A stretch of DNA of 64,000 nucleotides from a bacterium (GCA_018829445.1 JAHJTV010000061.1:124001-188000), one strand, 5' to 3'; numbered from the stretch's first letter, positions 17,630 to 27,105 are shown. Program-made: numbers and translations. The notes: generated by a model not told the origin, from the letters alone.

Positions 17630-18039
17630 AATGATACCTACAATTTGGTTAATAGAATGAAAAAATAAGACTTTTTAATCACATAATGGTACAATTCTCC
17701 ATTGTGACCAACTGAAGAGCGGTGCGTTGCCTGATCGGCGGAGGCATAAACAAAAGGTATTGTTAAAATCCTTTTTATCTTTTCTTAATAGTATTTTGAA
17801 AAGTGAACCTTTTGATCAAGCCCCCAGTTAAACTCTATCTGACACAAAACAATTCCTTGCTCAACCATGGCATGAAATGGCATCTATGTCACCATTTTCC
17901 TAAGCTGAATAAAGAGTTATGTCCCTATTCTATTTGAATAATGGAAGGGAGAAAGTTAAAATTGGATGGAAAAATCAGGGGGAGGTTTTCAGATCAAAGA
18001 CAGGGGAAAGAACCGGTCATTGCCAGTTCTTTCTTTATA
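17630..18039. other. intergenic region (410 bp)
   Basis: Non-coding sequence upstream of fumarase and downstream of rplI, both on the minus strand. The right edge holds the rplI terminator (18007-18032). Short frames on the plus strand here are shadows running into rplI. No RNA gene recognised. Confidence 0.45.
18007..18032 (-). terminator. terminator hairpin after rplI
   Basis: On the minus strand AAAGAACTGG pairs with CCGGTTCTTT (one T-G wobble) over a 6-nt loop, 8 nt after the rplI stop. The run of T after the stem is only three, so efficiency is uncertain, but stem quality and position at the end of the rpsF-rpsR-rplI operon support the call. Confidence 0.5.
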
Positions 18040-18594
18040 CTAAGCTTCAGACTCGGTTTTTGGTTCTTCTGCTTTTTCAACAACTGGAGCCTCAGCAGCT
18101 GCAACTTCAACATCTCCCGAATCGTCACCTTCGGTAGCCGTTTCGGAAGTGCTGTCTGCAATCACTTTAACATCAAGTTTTGCATTAACTTCAGTGTGAA
18201 GTTTGATCGGAATGATATGACTTCCCAATGTTTTTATCGGAACAGAGATATGAAGCTTTCTTCGATCCAGATCGATATTCTGATTCTGAAGAGCATCAAA
18301 AATGTGCTTCTGGGTTACTGACCCAAACAGCTTACCATTTTCACCGGCTTTCATGGTGAATATAATTTCTGTGTTCTCAAGCTTTTCAGCAAGGGCTTTC
18401 GCTTGTCCGATAGCGTCAGCTCTCTTTTTTGCCAAAATGCCTTTTATATGACTAATCTGTTTTACGTTTGCCCGGGTAAAAGGTAATGCTTTGTCCTGAG
18501 GAATCAGGAAATTTCTGGCATATCCTGGCTTCACTTCAACTTCATCCCCTAATGACCCAAGTTTGAAAACATCTTCTTTTAGAATTACTTTCAT
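18040..18594 (-). CDS. rplI: 50S ribosomal protein L9
   Basis: 184 aa. The N-terminal domain (Met-Lys-Val-Ile-Leu, Gly-Ser-Leu-Gly-Asp-Glu-Val-Glu-Val-Lys-Pro-Gly-Tyr-Ala-Arg-Asn-Phe-Leu) is textbook L9, followed by the long helix and C-terminal domain with Leu-Phe-Gly-Ser-Val-Thr. A tail of about 35 residues rich in Glu, Ala and Val is added to the usual ~149 aa. It is the last gene of rpsF-rpsR-rplI, 2 nt after rpsR. The tail is similar in composition to that of L25 from this window. Confidence 0.96.
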   Translation of the reverse strand: MKVILKEDVFKLGSLGDEVEVKPGYARNFLIPQDKALPFTRANVKQISHIKGILAKKRADAIGQAKALAEKLENTEIIFTMKAGENGKLFGSVTQKHIFDALQNQNIDLDRRKLHISVPIKTLGSHIIPIKLHTEVNAKLDVKVIADSTSETATEGDDSGDVEVAAAEAPVVEKAEEPKTESEA

Positions 18595-18596
18595 TT

Positions 18597-18899
18597 TTAA
18601 CCCTTGTTTCGATAATCATTAGAAAATTTTTCCTGGCCTTCATCCTGGGAGACATAACCTTCAGAAAAAGAGAGCAGAGCGGCATTCCGTGCTCTTTTGA
18701 TTGCATGAGTCACTCTTTTTTGTGCTTTTGCACTTAATCCAGAAATCCTCTTGGGAATGATTTTCCCTTTTTCCGTAACAAACATCCGTAACAACTCAAT
18801 ATCCTTGTAATCAATCTCTTCAATTCCAGCTGAAATTACAGGACAGGGGCGAGAAGGTACCTTTTCCCTAAAATAATGCTTCCGTTTCTTTTTTGACAT
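18597..18899 (-). CDS. rpsR: 30S ribosomal protein S18
   Basis: 100 aa. It contains the S18 core ([28 protein letters not shown]) and a basic C-terminus that binds 16S rRNA. The N-terminus has a single Cys, so it is the zinc-free form. The gene lies 1 nt from rpsF and 2 nt from rplI, as in the conserved operon. A C-terminal extension of about 25 residues (Ser-Glu-Gly-Tyr onwards) is a little longer than usual. Confidence 0.96.
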   Translation of the reverse strand: MSKKKRKHYFREKVPSRPCPVISAGIEEIDYKDIELLRMFVTEKGKIIPKRISGLSAKAQKRVTHAIKRARNAALLSFSEGYVSQDEGQEKFSNDYRNKG

Positions 18900-18900
18900 A

Positions 18901-19281
18901 TTATGCTCCCATTGCTTCTTTTACCAAGCCTGCGTTTTTGCCCGGATCAGATTTAAGAGCCTCAAAACCAGTATGGGCTTTTTCTAAATCATCAACAGCA
19001 ATAACAAAAAACTTGATAATGTTGTCATCGTATCCAAATTGGCGTTCCAACTCATCTACCAATTCACCATTTCCCTCAATATACAAAAGGTGATATATTC
19101 CATGCCTTTTTTTATCAATTTCATACGCCAATTTCCGACGTCCCCATCCGCTTTCAAACTTGACTTCACCACCTTGGTTTTTGACAATTCCTTTGAATTT
19201 TTCAAAAACCCCCCGGCTCTCTTCATCAGTCAGTTTGGCGTCGGCTATCATTACTACTTCAAAATTATTCTTAACTGCCAT
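18901..19281 (-). CDS. rpsF: 30S ribosomal protein S6
   Basis: 126 aa, ferredoxin-like RNA-binding protein that pairs with S18 on the platform of the small subunit. It shows the S6 pattern: an N-terminal strand with Glu-Val-Val-Met-Ile, a central Gly-Gly-Glu-Val-Lys and [10 protein letters not shown], and Tyr-His-Leu-Leu-Tyr-Ile. First gene of rpsF-rpsR-rplI. A gap of 145 nt separates it from pth upstream and probably carries the operon promoter. Confidence 0.95.
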   Translation of the reverse strand: MAVKNNFEVVMIADAKLTDEESRGVFEKFKGIVKNQGGEVKFESGWGRRKLAYEIDKKRHGIYHLLYIEGNGELVDELERQFGYDDNIIKFFVIAVDDLEKAHTGFEALKSDPGKNAGLVKEAMGA

Positions 19282-19426
19282 AGCCTTTCCTTTCGAGTTA
19301 CAGCCCTAACAAACGGGCAAGGAGAAAATTGAACTCCAAGTTCAATTTATAATTCCGATTGGCCAAAAAACCAACGGTTTAACTGAATCTCTCAATCTTC
19401 AGTTAGTGTTTTACAGTCGCTGAGGA

Positions 19427-19996
19427 TCATTCCGTGCTATTGTGATCCATCGGCTTGATCTGTATTGTTTTTTCCTTAATAAAATCAATCAAATACTTAA
19501 CTGAACGCTCCAATGCAGCTTCAATCTCGATCCTGGTTTCCACTGATGGTTTACTTAAGACATAGTTGGCAACGTTGCCGCTGGAAAACGGTCGGCCAAT
19601 TCCGATCTTAATCCGGTGAAAATTACTTCCTCCGCATTGTTGGATAATACTCCTCAAACCGTTATGTCCACCATGACCACCTGAAACCCGATAGCGAAGG
19701 GTACCTGCCGACCTGTCGATATCATCCGAAACAACCAGGATATCTTCCAATTCCAGCTTGTAGAACTGCTTGCAGGCTAAAACCGATTCTCCACTGATAT
19801 TCATGTAAGTCAGTGGCTTCAGCAGAACATAGGGTTTATCTCCCAATCGTCCTTGCAATAAGTCCCCTTTAAATTTCTGTTGCCATTGAGTTTCCCGCAA
19901 ATCTTCAGCCAGCAGATCCACCAGTTGAAATCCGACATTGTGAAGTGTGTTCTTATACTGGGCTCCAGGATTCCCCAATCCTACTATCAATTTCAT
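19427..19996 (-). CDS. pth: peptidyl-tRNA hydrolase
   Basis: This releases peptides from peptidyl-tRNA that dropped off ribosomes. 189 aa, normal length. Motifs: Val-Gly-Leu-Gly-Asn-Pro-Gly near residue 4, the catalytic His in Thr-Leu-His-Asn-Val-Gly near residue 19, Pro-Leu-Thr-Tyr-Met-Asn near 62, and Gly-Gly-His-Gly-Gly-His-Asn-Gly-Leu-Arg near 106 with the second active-site His. It lies 42 nt downstream of rplY, the standard rplY-pth pair. Confidence 0.96.
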   Translation of the reverse strand: MKLIVGLGNPGAQYKNTLHNVGFQLVDLLAEDLRETQWQQKFKGDLLQGRLGDKPYVLLKPLTYMNISGESVLACKQFYKLELEDILVVSDDIDRSAGTLRYRVSGGHGGHNGLRSIIQQCGGSNFHRIKIGIGRPFSSGNVANYVLSKPSVETRIEIEAALERSVKYLIDFIKEKTIQIKPMDHNSTE

Positions 19997-20038
19997 GTCA
20001 AGGTACCTGTTCCATTAAACACAAATTCAAAATGCCAT

Positions 20039-20683
20039 CTACTCGGCGGGAGCTCCTTCAGCTTTGGATGGCTCTTCAGCGTCTGCTTCAGCTTCTTCAC
20101 CAGCCTCTTCAACCTCGTCTGCCACTCTACCGGCAACGGTAATGACAGTAAAATTTCGCCCTTTTACTATCGGAGTAACACCTTCGGGATAATCCAAATC
20201 CAAAACATGAATATTTCCACCAAATTCCAGATCTTTGATATCGATTTCGATAAGCCCGGGGATTCTGTTAGCCAGACATTTAACAGGGATAGATCGTCGA
20301 ATGACCTGAATCACACCACCCGATTCAACAGCAGGGCAAATCTCTTCATTGATCACATTGATCGGAACCTCAACAGTTACCCGGGTTTTATCGGAAACTT
20401 CCAGAAAATCCGCATGAATCAGTTTCTGTCCCCAGTTGCTCATCTGATAATCCTGAAGCAACACCTGTTTCTCTTCAGCTTTACCATCACTTTCAACAGT
20501 TAAACTAATCACTTTGTTTGCCCCCTTCAGGGAATTGATAAGCCGCATTGCTTTATGCTCATCCATAGCAACAGGTTGGGGTTCGTTAATTCCGTAAATT
20601 ACTCCGGGAGTCTTTCCACTCACTCTGAGTCTCCTGTTAAACCCTTTTCCGGTTTTTTCACGCGATTGTACGGTAAAATTCAT
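20039..20683 (-). CDS. rplY: 50S ribosomal protein L25 (general stress protein Ctc type)
   Basis: 214 aa, a 5S-rRNA-binding L25 with the additional TL5/Ctc C-terminal domain. The N-terminal domain has the Gly-Lys-Gly-x-x-Arg-Arg-Leu-Arg and Gly-Lys-Thr-Pro-Gly-Val-Ile-Tyr-Gly motifs, and Leu-Gln-Asp-Tyr-Gln near residue 75. The C-terminal beta domain runs from about 95 to 185. The last ~28 residues are almost all Glu, Ala, Asp and Pro. Heads the rplY-pth pair. The usual upstream partner prs is absent; instead a 394-bp gap faces the divergent coaBC. Confidence 0.95.
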   Translation of the reverse strand: MNFTVQSREKTGKGFNRRLRVSGKTPGVIYGINEPQPVAMDEHKAMRLINSLKGANKVISLTVESDGKAEEKQVLLQDYQMSNWGQKLIHADFLEVSDKTRVTVEVPINVINEEICPAVESGGVIQVIRRSIPVKCLANRIPGLIEIDIKDLEFGGNIHVLDLDYPEGVTPIVKGRNFTVITVAGRVADEVEEAGEEAEADAEEPSKAEGAPAE

Positions 20684-21077
20684 TTTAAAGCCTATTTGTT
20701 ACAATTACATAAGTGTACACAACAAAATCTGGTCAGATCTTAAAAAAAGGCATGCAAAATTTCACAACCAGTGTGAAAAACAGATCGACCAAAAAGAAAT
20801 CGGAAAATTTAACAAATTCTTGATACTAACAAGAAATTATGAACTCGTCAAACAAATGATCTTATCTAATTTATATATCTCTGTTAATACATTTCTTTCT
20901 TTTTCCATTCCAGTGAATTGTAGGATTTGTAAAAACAACCCTCTAAGAAATTTTTAAGAAAAGAATGATGATTTCTCTTTTGGTGGAATCGAAATCTGTT
21001 TGCGATAGCATCAAGAAAGGGTTAAAAATCAAATATAAAGTGTATTGTGAAATTTTACCTTAATTAAAAACGGAAAC
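20684..21077. other. intergenic region between divergent rplY and coaBC (394 bp)
   Basis: AT-rich non-coding DNA that must carry promoters for both directions. The best candidate toward coaBC is TTGCGA (21000-21005) with TAAAAA (21023-21028) at 17-nt spacing, which is weak. No tRNA or RNA gene recognised. Confidence 0.4.
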
Positions 21078-22313
21078 ATGACCATGAATCTTCAAGGAAA
21101 AGAAATTGTCCTGGGTGTATCAGGAGGAATCGCCTGTTACAAGTCCCTTGAAATAGTGCGCGGTTTAAAAGAAGCGGGAGGCAGCGTCTCCGTGGTCATG
21201 ACAGAGGCAGCTATGGAGTTTGTTAAGCCATTAACCTTTCAAACCCTGTCCGAACGACCGGTTGCAACCTCACTGTTCTCCCTGCGGGAGGAGAGTAAAA
21301 TTGGACACATCAAGATTGGAGAAAACGCAGACGCTTTTATCATTGCTCCTGCAACCGCCAATATTATCGGCAAAGCCGCCTGCGGAATTGCCGATGATTA
21401 CCTGTCCACTGTTTTGCTGGCTTGTCACGCTCCTTTAATTATTGCACCGGCAATGAATAACCGAATGTGGGAACACCCGGCTGTTCAGCACAATCTTTCT
21501 GTTTTAAGAGAAAGGGGTGCCATCATTGTCCCCCCTGAATCCGGATTCCTGGCCTGCGGCACATTTGGACCAGGACGAATGGCTGATCCCGGCTCTATTC
21601 TGGAACAAGTAAATAAGATCCTGCAAAATAAAGACAATTCTGAAAATTTTCATAACAGTGATCTTGCGGGAAAAACTGTCCTGGTTACTGCGGGGCCGAC
21701 AAGAGAAAAAATAGATGCGGTTCGATATTTAACCAATCATTCATCGGGTAAAATGGGATATGCAATCGCTTCACACTGTCGTGACCGGGGAGCCGATGTT
21801 ATTCTGATTAGCGGACCAACCTCCCTGCAGCCCCCAGATGGGATTTCTTTAATCAGAGTTGAAACAGCAGATGAGATGTTTAATGCAGTGATGGAACATG
21901 CACCCAAGTCCAGGTTGATTATCAAGGCAGCAGCCGTTAGTGACTTTTATGTTGAGACACCAAACGCGCAGAAGATAAAAAAAATGGAAAGACTTGAGCT
22001 CAAGTTGGTAAAAACCAAGGATATATTAAAAGAGTTGGGAAAGCGGAAAACTGACTCACAATTTCTAGTCGGTTTTGCGGCTGAAAGCCAAAAAGTTGAA
22101 TCCTACGCCAGAAAAAAGCTGGAGGAAAAAAATCTGGATCTGATCGTAGCCAACAACATCAAGGAAGCAGATGCAGGTTTTAATGTTGACACCAACCGAG
22201 TTATCTTGATTGACGACCAAACCGCAACAAAACTCCCTCTTTTGTCAAAGAATCAGGTAGCAAAAGAGATTATTGACTTTATTCTATCTCATAAAAAGTG
22301 GAAAAAAGAATAA
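21078..22313 (+). CDS. coaBC: bifunctional phosphopantothenoylcysteine decarboxylase/phosphopantothenate-cysteine ligase
   Basis: 411 aa. The N-terminal FMN-dependent CoaC domain (to about 190) has Gly-Val-Ser-Gly-Gly-Ile-Ala-Cys-Tyr-Lys-Ser near residue 13, Pro-Ala-Met-Asn-Asn-Arg-Met-Trp near 120, and Gly-x-Leu-Ala-Cys-Gly with the substrate-flap Cys. The C-terminal CoaB domain has Val-Thr-Ala-Gly-Pro-Thr-Arg-Glu and Asn-His-Ser-Ser-Gly-Lys-Met-Gly near 210-235 and a Lys-rich Lys-Ile-Lys-Lys motif. It makes 4'-phosphopantetheine from 4'-phosphopantothenate, following CoaX. A second ATG two codons in (21084) could be the true start. It converges on a small unknown gene. Confidence 0.96.
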   Translation: MTMNLQGKEIVLGVSGGIACYKSLEIVRGLKEAGGSVSVVMTEAAMEFVKPLTFQTLSERPVATSLFSLREESKIGHIKIGENADAFIIAPATANIIGKAACGIADDYLSTVLLACHAPLIIAPAMNNRMWEHPAVQHNLSVLRERGAIIVPPESGFLACGTFGPGRMADPGSILEQVNKILQNKDNSENFHNSDLAGKTVLVTAGPTREKIDAVRYLTNHSSGKMGYAIASHCRDRGADVILISGPTSLQPPDGISLIRVETADEMFNAVMEHAPKSRLIIKAAAVSDFYVETPNAQKIKKMERLELKLVKTKDILKELGKRKTDSQFLVGFAAESQKVESYARKKLEEKNLDLIVANNIKEADAGFNVDTNRVILIDDQTATKLPLLSKNQVAKEIIDFILSHKKWKKE

Positions 22314-22318
22314 GCCGT

Positions 22319-22513
22319 CTAATCAAACATATGGGCAGTTGGAGTACCATCCATTGAATAGCGAGTGGATTCCCATCGTCTGTAAACACAAGTTAGCGGA
22401 TCAATACTGATGGATTCTGTAAACATACCTGTTCTTAGTTTCTCGCTGTATTCATTGGGGTAAGTTTTTATTTTCACGGGGAAAACAATCACGACCATTT
22501 TTTTTTCTTCCAT
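22319..22513 (-). CDS. small protein of unknown function (64 aa)
   Basis: A short frame facing coaBC with a 5-nt gap between stops. It is supported by GGAG placed 8 nt before the ATG and by a plausible composition (Lys-Met-Val-Val-Ile-Val-Phe-Pro-Val-Lys at the start, with beta-strand character). No cysteines, membrane segment or known motif. The upstream gap to glgX is 230 nt. It may be real but unassigned; the alternative is a chance frame. Confidence 0.45.
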   Translation of the reverse strand: MEEKKMVVIVFPVKIKTYPNEYSEKLRTGMFTESISIDPLTCVYRRWESTRYSMDGTPTAHMFD

Positions 22514-22745
22514 AGTAACTCCAAAATAATGTGCATCTTTTTTAGATCAGATCAATAACGATTTAGATCTTCTTAAAAGGGATTTATAGCATCTAATTGG
22601 CATTTAGTCCATTTGAGTTAGTCAGGGGAGACAATGTGACCTTATTAAGAAATCATTTCTGATATTCCCAAGATATTTCATTGGTTTTACAGGTGTTGGT
22701 AAAAAACAGTCAAGACTTATTCAAAAACTTCTTTCAATCAATAGG

Positions 22746-24812
22746 TTACGCTTCCAACAAAACTTTAATCGAAAACTCTTCCAGTTCAATATATTCCAGC
22801 TGATAATCCAAGGGGATCATATGATTATTGATAAACCCTTGAGGATTCGCCGTGCAAAGAACCTCCTGCCACCGATGACCCTCTTTTAACAAGGGGAGTT
22901 CGAATAAACTCGGGGTATCGTTAAAATTTAAAACAATATAAAAGGTGTCATCTGCCCGGGTTTGATCTCCCTTACCATCGATTAAAAACGCAAGAGATCT
23001 CAAGGAATTGTCAAAATCGGGTTGATTTAGCTTTTGATTATGCCAGCTTATATCTGCCAGATCTGAAATCGGGTTGATTTTCCCTGTAAAAAAGGAATCC
23101 CGTCTAAAAATCGGGTGTGTTTTTCTGAACCTGATGAGCATCCGCCAAAACTGAAAGAGTTCGCGATTCTCCCGATATAGATTCCAATCCAGCCAGGAAA
23201 TTTCATTATCCTGACACCAGGGATTGTTGTTTCCGAAGTGGGAGTTCCCAAATTCATCACCGGACACCATCATGGGTGTTCCTTGACTAAGCATCAACAG
23301 TGTCGCAAAGTTCCGAACTTGTTTATGACGTTTTGCCAAGACCTTTCCATCGGATGTTTCCCCCTCCACTCCAAAATTCATGGAGTAGTTATTGCCGCTA
23401 CCATCGGTATTTCCCTGACCATTCTGTTCATTGTGTCTCTCCTCATAAGAAACCAGATCCATCAGTGCAAAACCATCATGAGCAGTTATGAAGTTTATTG
23501 AATGAGTAGGGTTTCTCTTTGAGGATTTGAACAGGTCTTCACTGCCGGATATGCGGGTAGCCAGTTCACTTATTATTCCTGCTTCCCCCCGGCAAAATCT
23601 TCTGATAGTGTCTCTGAAGCGATCGTTCCATTCGGCCCATCTGTCTGAGGCATGAAAACTGCCCACCTGGTAAAGTCCTCCTGCATCCCAGGCTTCCGCT
23701 ATCAGTTTTGTTTTTGAAAGGATGGGATCTTTTGCAATCATCTCCAAAATTGGCGGATTAAAAATAACCTCTCCATCCTTACCTCTGCTGAAGATCGATG
23801 CCAGATCAAAACGAAAACCATCAACATGCATCTCAACAACAAAATATCGCAAGGAATCCAAAATCATTTTAATAACTACCGGGTGATTACAATTCATTGT
23901 ATTGCCGCACCCGGAAAAATTGCGATAATCCCCTGCATCATCAAGAATATAGTAAACGCTGTTCTCAAGTCCCTTGAAACTGATAGTTTTACGATCCCTT
24001 CCTCCTTCTGCAGTATGATTGAACACCACATCCAGGATAATCTCTATACCCTCCTTATGGAGAGCTTTCACCATATCACGAAACTCGTTTTGCGCACCCA
24101 CCCCAAAATTATTTGAGGCGTATGAGGATTTAACGGTAAAAAAGTTGAGGCTGCTATAGCCCCAATAGTCCAGTAATCTCTCTCCTGTTTCCGGATTAGT
24201 ATATTTGCAGTCTGTTTCATCAAATTCATGAATCGGCAACAATTCAACCGCTGTGATTCCCAATTCCTTGAGATACCCAACCTTTTCCATGAGCCCTCGA
24301 AACGTGCCCGGGTTACTGACAGCCGAATTATCATTCTTTGTAAAACCTCGTACATGAAGCTCGTATATAATGGTCTCACTCAGTGGCCGATTGATTGGTT
24401 TGTCACCTTCCCAATCATATTCCGCTTCCTGATAGTAATTCTTTGTTGAAACCTTCGAATCTCTTTTTGACCACTCTTCGAGCCCACATACTGTTTTGGT
24501 ATATGGGTCCAACAATTCCAACCCGCCGTCAAAGATAAGTCCCATATCGGGTTGACAGGGACCCGTCACTTTATATACGTAATAAAACCGATCCGGCAGT
24601 CCTTTCACCTGGATATGCCAGATGTCACCGGTCCTGTTCTTTCTTGAATCAAAAAAGATCTCCAAGTCAGGACTTTTGTCCCTGAACAAACCAATACACA
24701 GTTTTATCGTTGCTGCATTTTGAGAAAAAACGGCAAAATTAAATCCATCGGCCTGTTTACTAACACCGAGAGGCAAAGGACTTCCTGGTAAGGTTTTGAT
24801 ATTGCTTTCCAT
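22746..24812 (-). CDS. glgX: glycogen debranching enzyme GlgX / isoamylase-type alpha-1,6-glucosidase
   Basis: 688 aa, GH13 with an N-terminal CBM48 domain. It hydrolyses alpha-1,6 branches of glycogen or limit dextrin. The four GH13 regions are present: Asp-Val-Val-Phe-Asn-His (I), Gly-Phe-Arg-Phe-Asp-Leu-Ala with the nucleophile Asp (II), Ile-Ala-Glu-Ala-Trp-Asp with the acid Glu (III), and Phe-Ile-Thr-Ala-His-Asp (IV). An Asn-Pro-Trp-Cys-Gln-Asp-Asn-Glu-Ile-Ser-Trp motif typical of GlgX/TreX is near residue 525. No other glycogen gene lies nearby. It is 59 nt downstream of prmA on the same strand. Distinguishing GlgX from TreX-like isoamylase would need phylogeny. Confidence 0.92.
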   Translation of the reverse strand: MESNIKTLPGSPLPLGVSKQADGFNFAVFSQNAATIKLCIGLFRDKSPDLEIFFDSRKNRTGDIWHIQVKGLPDRFYYVYKVTGPCQPDMGLIFDGGLELLDPYTKTVCGLEEWSKRDSKVSTKNYYQEAEYDWEGDKPINRPLSETIIYELHVRGFTKNDNSAVSNPGTFRGLMEKVGYLKELGITAVELLPIHEFDETDCKYTNPETGERLLDYWGYSSLNFFTVKSSYASNNFGVGAQNEFRDMVKALHKEGIEIILDVVFNHTAEGGRDRKTISFKGLENSVYYILDDAGDYRNFSGCGNTMNCNHPVVIKMILDSLRYFVVEMHVDGFRFDLASIFSRGKDGEVIFNPPILEMIAKDPILSKTKLIAEAWDAGGLYQVGSFHASDRWAEWNDRFRDTIRRFCRGEAGIISELATRISGSEDLFKSSKRNPTHSINFITAHDGFALMDLVSYEERHNEQNGQGNTDGSGNNYSMNFGVEGETSDGKVLAKRHKQVRNFATLLMLSQGTPMMVSGDEFGNSHFGNNNPWCQDNEISWLDWNLYRENRELFQFWRMLIRFRKTHPIFRRDSFFTGKINPISDLADISWHNQKLNQPDFDNSLRSLAFLIDGKGDQTRADDTFYIVLNFNDTPSLFELPLLKEGHRWQEVLCTANPQGFINNHMIPLDYQLEYIELEEFSIKVLLEA

Positions 24813-24871
24813 AGTGTCCTGCGATCAGAATCAGATAATTGGATTAACACTCGGGTACTGAAATTTGACTC

Positions 24872-25765
24872 TTAAGTTTGAAAACCAAACGCTTTTTTAC
24901 TCATTACCGCAGAATACCATTCTGCCAGTTCCAACTCCTTAATGACTGTCATTCCTGGAGAGAAGCTGTTAATGGTTTCCTGTTTTCTTTCTGCAAGTAT
25001 TCCACTCAGAACCAATAGCCCACCTGGTTTTACCAGACGAATCAAGTCTTTAGAGAGAGGTATCAATATAAAATCTTCAATATTTGCCAAAACCAGATCA
25101 GCAGGTTGTGTAAGGTTGTTGATTTCAGTAACCCGCACCTCACACTTTGAAGGATCTATCCCTGAAAACTTCAGATTCTGTTTAACCTCACTGATGGCAT
25201 CCTCATCTATGTCAATGGCCAGTACGTTTTCAGCACCGGTTAAAAGTGCTGCAATGGTAAGAATCCCTGATCCGGTTCCCACATCAATTACAGTTTTATA
25301 GGAGAAAGAGCCCGAGATCCACTCAATTAATTGAATGGCAAGATTGGTCGACTCATGGTATCCCGTTCCGAATCCCAACCCGGGCTGGATAACGATCTCT
25401 TTTTTCCCTGAAACTTCCATTTCCCACGGAGGGCGAATAACAAAGGAGTTTCCGACGAGAATCGGTTTAAAGTGCTCTTTCCAATTCGACTGCCAATCCT
25501 GAAACTCTTTTTGTTCAATGGTGACTAGTTTCAATTGGTCTATTCGGTCAATCAGTTCCTCAATTACACTCTTCAATTGATTCATCCCAGGATAATCATC
25601 GGACTTAAAAAATATCTTCAACCTGACTGATTTACCTGTACTTTCCAATTCTTCAATACCTGAAGCATTCTTTTCAAAAAGAAGTCCCGATAAGAGTTCG
25701 GCAAAGGGTTTGGGGCATAAAACAACAGTTTCCCAATACCACTGGTTTTTTTTACTGGTTTTCAT
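24872..25765 (-). CDS. prmA: ribosomal protein L11 methyltransferase
   Basis: 297 aa, S-adenosylmethionine-dependent methyltransferase that trimethylates L11. The N-terminal substrate-recognition domain (~1-100) is followed by the Rossmann domain with motif I Asp-Val-Gly-Thr-Gly-Ser-Gly-Ile-Leu near residue 163, an Asp-Ile-Asp-Glu-Asp-Ala acidic loop, and a Leu-Ala-Asn-Ile-Glu motif IV, where PrmA enzymes usually have Asn-Ile-Leu. Upstream, Gln-Pro-Gly-Leu-Gly-Phe-Gly-Thr-Gly-Tyr-His-Glu-Ser-Thr is the diagnostic PrmA segment. Confidence 0.92.
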   Translation of the reverse strand: MKTSKKNQWYWETVVLCPKPFAELLSGLLFEKNASGIEELESTGKSVRLKIFFKSDDYPGMNQLKSVIEELIDRIDQLKLVTIEQKEFQDWQSNWKEHFKPILVGNSFVIRPPWEMEVSGKKEIVIQPGLGFGTGYHESTNLAIQLIEWISGSFSYKTVIDVGTGSGILTIAALLTGAENVLAIDIDEDAISEVKQNLKFSGIDPSKCEVRVTEINNLTQPADLVLANIEDFILIPLSKDLIRLVKPGGLLVLSGILAERKQETINSFSPGMTVIKELELAEWYSAVMSKKAFGFQT

Positions 25766-26187
25766 TCTTTTTTCTGTGTTTTGTTAATCTTATTTCAGTG
25801 TGGGTTGTTCACATCCCATTAGAATTCATGGAAAATTAAACGGCAGTACTGGACAATAATTACACAACTTCCCATGCTGCATTTTATCAACATCCTATGA
25901 AAGAGGAGGTTAAATATAAATAATCATGCTATTTCAATTTATTTACTATTGTTAACGGATTCAACAAAGCAGGAAATGATCTTTGTTACTCTCCTTTTAA
26001 CTTCCGGGGATAAAATGCTTCAGTCCTCTCTGGTACGCACCGTACATCTGCAGAATAATCAGTTCATTAGTTAGATTTAGCTTAGTTTCACCGGGAAAAA
26101 CAAATTGATTCCATTTATGAATCAGAGTAAAAACACAGATAGAACAATCAGACATTATCACCAAAATTTAGTTGATACGGAGACAAC
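25766..26187. other. intergenic region between divergent prmA and pyrB (422 bp)
   Basis: No gene is supported. An AGGAGG-like element near 25902 precedes a nine-codon frame starting at 25926, but the spacing (16 nt) is too long for a convincing leader peptide. No attenuator hairpin with a T-run was seen before pyrB. Confidence 0.4.
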
Positions 26188-27105
26188 GTGAAAGAACTTA
26201 AACATGTCATAGAATCCCAGCAATTTGATCGACCTTTATTGTCCAAATTATTCTCCCTTGCTGAAAAGATGCGGGATAACTCTAAAAATTATCAATTGCC
26301 GGGTAAAATTCTTGCGACTTTGTTTTATGAACCATCAACAAGAACCAGGCTGTCTTTTGAGTCTGCCATGCTGCAATTGAACGGGCGGGTTATCTCTACT
26401 GAAAACGCAAAGGAATTCTCCTCTTTCTCCAAGGGAGAATCTCTGGAGGATTCCATCAAGGTAGTCTCGGGATATGCAGATGTAATTGCCATCAGACATT
26501 TTGAGATCGGTGCTGCCAAAAGAGCTGCCAGTGTCTCTACCATTCCCATTATCAACGCCGGTGATGGAGCAGGTCAACACCCTACCCAGGCTTTACTGGA
26601 TCTATATACTATTCAAAGACATTTTTCCGAAGTTGACGGATTGACTGTGGCCATGGTTGGTGATTTAAAATATGGGAGAACAGTCCGCAGTTTATGCTAT
26701 CTGTTGGGGAGATTCTTTAATGTCAAAGTACTGTTTGTTGCACCGCCAATTTGCGAAATGGCAAATGATATCAAGTCTTTTCTTGATAAACAGCAAACAC
26801 CTTGGAAGGAAGTGGAATTTGATGTGGCCATTGAAGAAGCGGATTGTATTTATATGACACGGGTTCAAAGAGAAAGATTCCTCCACATGGATAACTATGA
26901 AAAAGCTGCCAATAAATATGTAATTAATAGTACCAGCCTGCCTAAAATGAAGGAAAATGCCATTGTGATGCATCCTCTTCCCAGGGGGCCGGAAATCAGC
27001 CCTGAAGTAGACGAGGACCCCAGAATGATCTATTTTGAGCAGGCAAAAAACGGTGTTTGGATAAGAATGGCACTCATGATGCTGTTGTTGAGTGATATTG
27101 ATTAG
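26188..27105 (+). CDS. pyrB: aspartate carbamoyltransferase catalytic subunit
   Basis: 305 aa. It condenses carbamoyl phosphate with aspartate, the committed step of pyrimidine synthesis. It starts at GTG (26188) with CGGAGA 8 nt upstream. The carbamoyl-phosphate motif Ser50-Thr-Arg-Thr53 and His131-Pro-Thr-Gln134 are intact. The Arg-Val-Gln-Arg-Glu-Arg and His-Pro-Leu-Pro-Arg motifs for aspartate binding are in the C-terminal half. No pyrI or pyrC follows; the nearest pyrimidine gene is pyrE at 33.7 kb. Ornithine carbamoyltransferase is excluded by the aspartate-type His-Pro-Leu-Pro-Arg. Confidence 0.95.
   Translation: MKELKHVIESQQFDRPLLSKLFSLAEKMRDNSKNYQLPGKILATLFYEPSTRTRLSFESAMLQLNGRVISTENAKEFSSFSKGESLEDSIKVVSGYADVIAIRHFEIGAAKRAASVSTIPIINAGDGAGQHPTQALLDLYTIQRHFSEVDGLTVAMVGDLKYGRTVRSLCYLLGRFFNVKVLFVAPPICEMANDIKSFLDKQQTPWKEVEFDVAIEEADCIYMTRVQRERFLHMDNYEKAANKYVINSTSLPKMKENAIVMHPLPRGPEISPEVDEDPRMIYFEQAKNGVWIRMALMMLLLSDID

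Noticed and set aside
25898..25952. Possible nine-codon leader peptide upstream of pyrB (ATG at 25926) behind an AGGAGG-like element
   Set aside because: Spacing of 16 nt between ribosome site and ATG is too long, and no attenuator hairpin with T-run follows.
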